A stretch of DNA of 9,194 nucleotides from CAJXCL01 sp964394335. Its GTDB lineage: Bacteria; Nitrospinota; Nitrospinia; CAJXCL01. Positions 5,702 to 9,194 of this stretch are shown one piece after another. Both the position numbers and the translations under genes were made by a program. The stretch lies in contig CAYMVZ010000095.1 of the NCBI GenBank assembly GCA_964394335.1, positions 1 through 9,194 of the forward strand. Reading direction: 5' to 3'. How positions within the stretch are numbered: the first letter of the stretch is position 1; the number at the start of each line of letters is the position of its first letter. Below the pieces are notes generated by a model, which made no database searches, was not told where the DNA came from, and saw only the letters and a program-made list of their open reading frames with translations.

Positions 5702-6805
5702 ATGTTTGAAAAAAAATACTATTGGTTAGCTCTGAATATGGTTCCGGGGATCGGACGGAAATTGTATCACCGACTAATCAATCATTTTCATTCTCCTGAA
5801 AAAGTCTTCCAGGCACCGAATAGTCAGCTATTGCAGATAGAAGGGATGGGTGAGAACCTGGTGAAGGCAATTACCTCTTTTAAATTAGATGAAGTTATTG
5901 AGCGGGAAAAAAAATTAGTTGAGCTCAACCGCGCATCCATTCTTACTTTTCAAGATAATATTTACCCGGAAAATTTAAAAAAGATTTACGACCCACCGCC
6001 TGTTTTATATATGAAAGGCTCCATTGCTAAAATGGATAATGTAGCGGTCGCTATTGTAGGAACACGTATCCCTTCTCGATACGGGAAGCTGGTTACTGAA
6101 AAAATTTCGGCTGAATTGGCTAAAAGAGGTGTAACGATCATCAGTGGAATGGCAAGTGGTATTGACTCTATAGCTCATCGGTCTGCAATCGCTGCCAGAG
6201 GAAGAACTCTTGCGGTTTTCGGGTGTGGAGTAAATATGACTTATCCCACGGAAAATATCAATTTGAAGGAAATGATAATTGAGAATGGGGCGGTACTCTC
6301 TGAATTTCCAATGAACACCAGGCCGGAAAGAACAAATTTCCCGATGAGAAACAGAATCATCAGCGGTTTAAGCCTTGGCACGATAGTAATTGAAGCCGCG
6401 GAAAAGAGCGGTGCCTTGATTACTTCCGACTTTGCTTTAGAACAGGGGAAAGACGTGTTTGCGGTTCCGGGTAATATAAATTCCCCAAAAAGCAAAGGGA
6501 CAAACCGTCTAATAAAAATGGGGGCGAAATTAGTTGAAAGTGCGGATGATATTATTGAAGAATTCCCTTATGAAGTCAAAATGCTGCTTCAGACCGTGAG
6601 CAAACAGAAAGAAAAAACAGATCTTCCAGAGTTATCTGTTGATGAAAAGAAAATCTATTCTCTATTGTCTGAAGAGGAAACTCATATAGACACATTAATT
6701 CAGGAAAGCAACATGCCTTCGCAAAAAGTCTCGGCCTTGCTAATTCAAATGGAATTGAAGGATGTGATCAAACAGCAGTCGGGGAAGATGTTTGTGATTG
6801 CCTGA
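5702..6805 (+). CDS. dprA: DNA-processing protein DprA (Smf)
   Basis: A complete 367-aa DprA. The N-terminal helical region has helix-hairpin-helix-like repeats (LNMVPGIGRKLYHRL, LLQIEGMGENLVKAI). The Rossmann core (about 115-280) shows the family motifs AIVGTRIPSRYG, IISGMASGIDSIAH, AVFGCGVNMTYPTEN, FPMRNRIISGLS, VIEAAEKSGALIT and FAVPGNINSPKSKGTNRLI. The C-terminus (about 311-367) is a DprA winged-helix domain. DprA binds single-stranded DNA entering the cell and loads RecA during natural transformation; it also occurs in bacteria not known to be competent. ATG 5702 is preferred to GTG 5651 because the 17 extra codons fall in a dispersed repeat and homologues start at this point. No Shine-Dalgarno sequence is evident. 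It has no obvious operon partner. Confidence 0.96.
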   Translation: MFEKKYYWLALNMVPGIGRKLYHRLINHFHSPEKVFQAPNSQLLQIEGMGENLVKAITSFKLDEVIEREKKLVELNRASILTFQDNIYPENLKKIYDPPPVLYMKGSIAKMDNVAVAIVGTRIPSRYGKLVTEKISAELAKRGVTIISGMASGIDSIAHRSAIAARGRTLAVFGCGVNMTYPTENINLKEMIIENGAVLSEFPMNTRPERTNFPMRNRIISGLSLGTIVIEAAEKSGALITSDFALEQGKDVFAVPGNINSPKSKGTNRLIKMGAKLVESADDIIEEFPYEVKMLLQTVSKQKEKTDLPELSVDEKKIYSLLSEEETHIDTLIQESNMPSQKVSALLIQMELKDVIKQQSGKMFVIA

Positions 6806-6818
6806 TGGATTTTGTCAT

Positions 6819-6848
6819 TTGTCATTAGGTATTGATCAGTGGTAAAAT
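6819..6848 (+). promoter_or_regulatory. Candidate sigma70 promoter for the HmuY-like gene
   Basis: TTGTCA (6819-6824) is followed after 18 bases by TAAAAT (6843-6848), each one change from consensus. It predicts a start near 6855, immediately before the stem-loop at 6859-6904. A second TTGTCA at 6812-6817 is too far from the -10. Confidence 0.5.
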
Positions 6849-6858
6849 ATTATTAGTC

Positions 6859-6904
6859 AGATTCCAGCCCCCATCTTCATGAGGGTAAACTCCAGCTGGA
6901 ATCT
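6859..6904 (+). repeat. Two-tier stem-loop in the leader of the HmuY-like gene
   Basis: AGATTCCAGC (6859-6868) pairs with GCTGGAATCT (6895-6904); inside the loop CCCAT can pair with ATG-A-GGG across a one-base bulge. No T tract follows, so it does not look like a terminator for dprA. It lies at the very 5' end of the predicted transcript and could protect the mRNA or be a dispersed palindromic element. No known riboswitch class is recognised. Confidence 0.6.
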
Positions 6905-6936
6905 AAATTTTCGGATCAACAAAAGGGAAAAAACTA

Positions 6937-7653
6937 ATGAAATATACACTTTATATGGGAATCTTTGTTTTGGCTATTTTCTTTTTATGGTTGCTCTTTA
7001 CTTTTACGCTGCCTCAGACGAATGTTCAAACTCCCGGTTTTGAAGAAAGAAAAGCTGAAAAGTTGCTCCCCCTTTCACCTGTCAACCCTGTGGAGGTAGG
7101 AAATAAATTAACAGATACTATAGTTTATACTTTTGACTCATCCACGTTAGAGAATTGGGCATTTTTTGATTTTTCACGAGGCAGTATCGTTTCGGATGTT
7201 TCAGATTTTAAAGACCCAAAAGGCTGGGATCTGGCATTCAGAAGAGCCAAGATTGCTTCTAACGGAGGGGGTACAAATAAAAATGGTATAGTGGGAGTCG
7301 CAAATTTAAAGACAACTGATTTTGATTCTATAACATCTGTCCCTGAAGATGCGAGATTTAACAAAGATACCAGAACTTCTGCCGGAGCCGATCCTAAAAA
7401 CGTCAGCCTGGATAACTGGTATTCATATAACTTCATGGACCATAATCTTAATTCATACAAAAACGTCTTAATTATTAAAACCGCTGAAGGAAATTACGCA
7501 AAGATGCAAATTATCAATTACTACTGCAAAAAAGACGAAGAGAAAATCAAAGGATGCTACTCACTCAAATATGTATATCAGGGAAACGGCAGTAAAGATT
7601 TTGTTAAGGAAGTTAGTGAACCTCTGAACCAACAGGTGAAAAAGGCAGAGTAA
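6937..7653 (+). CDS. HmuY-like putative heme-binding lipid- or membrane-anchored protein
   Basis: A 238-aa protein with an N-terminal hydrophobic segment (residues 6-24, FLWLLFTFTLP at its end) that is a signal anchor or uncleaved signal; there is no lipobox cysteine. The rest resembles the HmuY family: GWDLAFRRAKIASNGGGTNKNGIVGV (97-121) matches the usual W-D-L-A-F-x-R-x-x-I-x-x-N-G-G segment, and a later WYSYN...VLIIKTAEGNYAKMQIINYY...YSLKYVYQGNG matches the C-terminal strands. HmuY of Porphyromonas captures heme with two histidines; here His169 is the only histidine in the family region, so heme binding is not assured. AAGGGA eight bases before ATG 6937 is a good ribosome binding site. Probably co-transcribed with the cytochrome/SUMF1 gene 49 bases downstream. 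Confidence 0.75.
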   Translation: MKYTLYMGIFVLAIFFLWLLFTFTLPQTNVQTPGFEERKAEKLLPLSPVNPVEVGNKLTDTIVYTFDSSTLENWAFFDFSRGSIVSDVSDFKDPKGWDLAFRRAKIASNGGGTNKNGIVGVANLKTTDFDSITSVPEDARFNKDTRTSAGADPKNVSLDNWYSYNFMDHNLNSYKNVLIIKTAEGNYAKMQIINYYCKKDEEKIKGCYSLKYVYQGNGSKDFVKEVSEPLNQQVKKAE

Positions 7654-7665
7654 ATTTTTTTATTT

Positions 7666-7697
7666 CACCGCAGAGAGCGCAGAGATCGTAGAGAAAA
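7666..7697 (+). repeat. 9-nt-periodic repeat, three units, upstream of the cytochrome/SUMF1 gene
   Basis: After CAC, the units CGCAGAGAG, CGCAGAGAT and CGTAGAGAA follow in tandem, ending in an A run. It ends five bases before the start codon and its last unit supplies the only purine-rich sequence that could act as ribosome binding site (TAGAGA). Confidence 0.75.
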
Positions 7698-7702
7698 ACT
7701 TA

Positions 7703-8650
7703 ATGAAAAAGTTTTGGGTAGTTATTGTTTCAATATCTTTCTTTTTTTTATTACCTGCCAAGCCGCCTTCGTATTCAAAAGAATTATCTAAACTGCAATG
7801 TGGTTTTACCTGCCATTCAAATAAAAAAGTACTCCACCGCGAAATGAACGACCAACCCGAATGTGCTCAATGCCATAGTTCAGATAATGTACCCGGTCAT
7901 ATTCTTACCATTAGTAATCTCGAGAAAAAAAGTCCTTCTTCTATTCAAAAGTCAAAAAAAAAGAAATACCAGAATATGGCATTAATTCCTGCGGGTGAAT
8001 TTATTATGGGAAGTGATGACAGGTGGGATGATGAAAGCCCAGAGTTTATTTCGAAAACAAATACTTTTTTTATCGATATCTATGAAGTTACCAATTCTCA
8101 GTATAAAATATTTATAGATAAAACCCATTACCCGCCCCCGGTATTTTGGGATGGAAATGTAATTCCAAAAGGATTGGAAGATCACCCGGTTACCTATGTT
8201 AACTGGGAAGAAGCGTCTGCATTTTGCAGGTGGTCCGGCAAGCGTTTACCCTCTGAACCAGAATGGGAAAAAGCCGCGAGAGGGAAGTCGGGTAATCCTT
8301 TCCCATGGGGTAAAGAATTTGATCCCGCTAAATCAAACAATCCTCAAAGCGAAAGTCAGGGCACTAAACCGATCGGTTCTTATGAATCCGGGAAATCCCC
8401 GTATGGTCTTTATGATATGTCCGGAAATGTCTGGGAGTGGACTGCAAACTGGTATCTGCCTCATCCCGGCAATAAAATATCAAATCCTCAATATGGAAAA
8501 AAGAATCGTGTTATAAAAGGTGGATCATGGTTCGACTGCCTTGAGTACGGCTGTGGTATAAGCGCGCTATCTTATAACAGAGGCGCTTTTGTTCCTTCAA
8601 CAAGAAATAATACAATCGGTTTTCGGTGCGCAATGGACATTGCAAATTAA
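7703..8650 (+). CDS. Secreted c-type cytochrome / SUMF1 (FGE-sulfatase) fusion protein
   Basis: A 315-aa protein with three parts. Residues 1-25 are a signal peptide (KKFWVVIVSISFFFLLPAKP). Residues about 30-70 are a short heme domain with CGFTCH (33-38, three residues between cysteines) and a canonical CAQCH (54-58); His45 and His66 could be axial ligands. After a lysine/serine linker, residues 93-312 form a SUMF1/formylglycine-generating-enzyme-like domain: MALIPAGEFIMGS, EVTNSQYKIFID, HPVTYVNWEEASAFCRWSGKRLPSEPEWEKAAR, GLYDMSGNVWEWT, RVIKGGSW and IGFRCA. Many members of this superfamily are not sulfatase activators. Cys279 and Cys284 are spaced like the catalytic pair of true FGE but one residue further from GGSW. 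Location is extracytoplasmic; the reaction is unknown. Confidence 0.9.
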   Translation: MKKFWVVIVSISFFFLLPAKPPSYSKELSKLQCGFTCHSNKKVLHREMNDQPECAQCHSSDNVPGHILTISNLEKKSPSSIQKSKKKKYQNMALIPAGEFIMGSDDRWDDESPEFISKTNTFFIDIYEVTNSQYKIFIDKTHYPPPVFWDGNVIPKGLEDHPVTYVNWEEASAFCRWSGKRLPSEPEWEKAARGKSGNPFPWGKEFDPAKSNNPQSESQGTKPIGSYESGKSPYGLYDMSGNVWEWTANWYLPHPGNKISNPQYGKKNRVIKGGSWFDCLEYGCGISALSYNRGAFVPSTRNNTIGFRCAMDIAN

Positions 8651-8658
8651 GTTTTTTT

Positions 8659-8690
8659 CACCGCTGAGTTCGCGGAGAACGCTGAGAAAA
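8659..8690 (+). repeat. 9-nt-periodic repeat, three units, downstream of the cytochrome/SUMF1 gene
   Basis: After CAC, the units CGCTGAGTT, CGCGGAGAA and CGCTGAGAA follow in tandem, ending in an A run. Same orientation and total length (32 bases) as the copy at 7666-7697; it starts nine bases after the stop codon. Confidence 0.75.
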
Positions 8691-8715
8691 ATATTTCAAT
8701 TTTAGAAATAATTAC

Positions 8716-9194
8716 TTGAAAAAAGCTAAAAAAATAAAAATATCTTCTATTGCTTCAGCCGGTTCTACCTGTATTTTTAAGAAAATAAATTTTCTTTTGG
8801 TTCTCATCGTATTAATTGTTATTTCTTTCGCATCTTTCTTTATTTGGAATAAAACAAGGGACAAACCCATTCAAATCGATAACATTTCTTCGGAAGACAG
8901 GCAGTATTTAGGAGCAATGATTCTTATGGTGGCAAGCAATCCGGATGATCTCGAAACGATTGATAAAGATTTCCGGGATATTTTAAAAAAGTACAGCTCT
9001 GAATCTGGTACTCGTCTTATCCATTTGAAAGAATATATGAACGGATTATTTTACCTGCCTAAATTGTTTTATAAAGACGCGAAAAAAGCCATTCAAGAAA
9101 AAAGACCTTTCAAAAGCACGGAAAGAGACAGACTGGAGCAGCATTTTCTAAAAGCAGGATTTCTTACTATACAGCAGATTCAAAATGACGAAGA
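8716..9194 (+). CDS. Unrecognised membrane-anchored protein (3' end beyond the window)
   Basis: The frame is open from 8686 to the end of the window. No ATG or GTG occurs before the membrane segment, so TTG 8716 is taken as the start; there is no clear ribosome binding site. The visible 159 residues begin with a basic stretch (LKKAKKIKISSIASAG), one membrane helix (about 25-44, FLLVLIVLIVISFASFFIW) and then a charged, mostly helical domain (SSEDRQYLGAMILMVASNPD, FRDILKKYSSESGTRLIHL, KSTERDRLEQHFLKAGFLTI). The arrangement suggests a single-pass inner-membrane protein with its bulk outside the cytoplasm. I do not recognise a family. It follows the cytochrome/SUMF1 gene by 65 bases and may be in the same operon. 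Confidence 0.7.
   Translation, partial: MKKAKKIKISSIASAGSTCIFKKINFLLVLIVLIVISFASFFIWNKTRDKPIQIDNISSEDRQYLGAMILMVASNPDDLETIDKDFRDILKKYSSESGTRLIHLKEYMNGLFYLPKLFYKDAKKAIQEKRPFKSTERDRLEQHFLKAGFLTIQQIQNDE

Noticed and set aside
6241..6495. Minus-strand open frame inside dprA
   Set aside because: Antisense to conserved DprA motifs, with no independent support.
7125..7460. Minus-strand open frame inside the HmuY-like gene
   Set aside because: Antisense shadow; the plus strand carries the family match and the ribosome binding site.
8196..8516. Plus-strand alternative frame inside the SUMF1 domain
   Set aside because: Overlaps a conserved domain in another frame; no start signal.
5420..8690. Possible CRISPR array
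   Set aside because: The periodic repeats are 9-base units without spacers of constant size and are scattered between genes. No cas genes are present.

Overview
The window looks like a low-GC (A+T-rich by eye) assembled fragment from an uncultured Gram-negative-type bacterium. It has a c-type cytochrome motif behind a signal peptide, a HmuY-like anchored protein, a DUF58/TgpA-type transglutaminase pair, and many short dispersed repeats between genes. The phylum cannot be fixed from this; the gene set and repeat style would fit Nitrospirota-, Nitrospinota- or deltaproteobacteria-like lineages, but that is a guess. A run of exactly 100 N (3637-3736) marks a scaffold gap.

Layout. 1-240: a copy of a structured dispersed repeat (R1). 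248-932 (+): a toxin-antitoxin operon with its own promoter, a 63-aa antitoxin-like protein overlapping a PemK/MazF-like toxin. 925-1302 (-): a DUF5618-like small helical protein, convergent with and overlapping the toxin, driven by a near-consensus sigma70 promoter with a dyad over its -10. 1303-1668: non-coding, with a second R1 copy and a 9-nt-periodic repeat. 1669-3892 (-): a TgpA-like membrane transglutaminase gene, split by the N gap near its 5' end and frameshifted near its 3' end; a third R1 copy (about 3907-4020) sits directly at its 5' end. 4055-4118: two hairpins, one terminator-like. 4130-5227 (-): its usual partner, a DUF58 protein. 5228-5701: non-coding and repeat-rich. 5702-6805 (+): an intact dprA. 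6806-6936: a promoter and a stem-loop leader. 6937-7653 (+): a HmuY-like protein. 7703-8650 (+): a secreted cytochrome c/SUMF1 fusion. 8716 to the end (+): the start of an unrecognised membrane-anchored protein.

How the genes relate. The DUF58 and transglutaminase genes normally form one operon with a MoxR ATPase. Here MoxR is absent, and a terminator-like hairpin plus an R1 copy separate the other two. The HmuY-like and cytochrome/SUMF1 genes probably share a transcript and both suggest extracytoplasmic heme chemistry. dprA serves DNA uptake and recombination and appears independent.

The most unusual signal is in the repeats. R1 occurs three times, and two copies carry a hairpin whose stem differs at four consecutive base pairs yet pairs perfectly in both, which points to selection on, or a copying mechanism that maintains, structure. 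A second family of 9-nt-periodic repeats (unit like CGCAGAGAN) occurs five times, including two direct copies that bracket the cytochrome/SUMF1 gene and an inverted pair that bounds the non-coding block before dprA.
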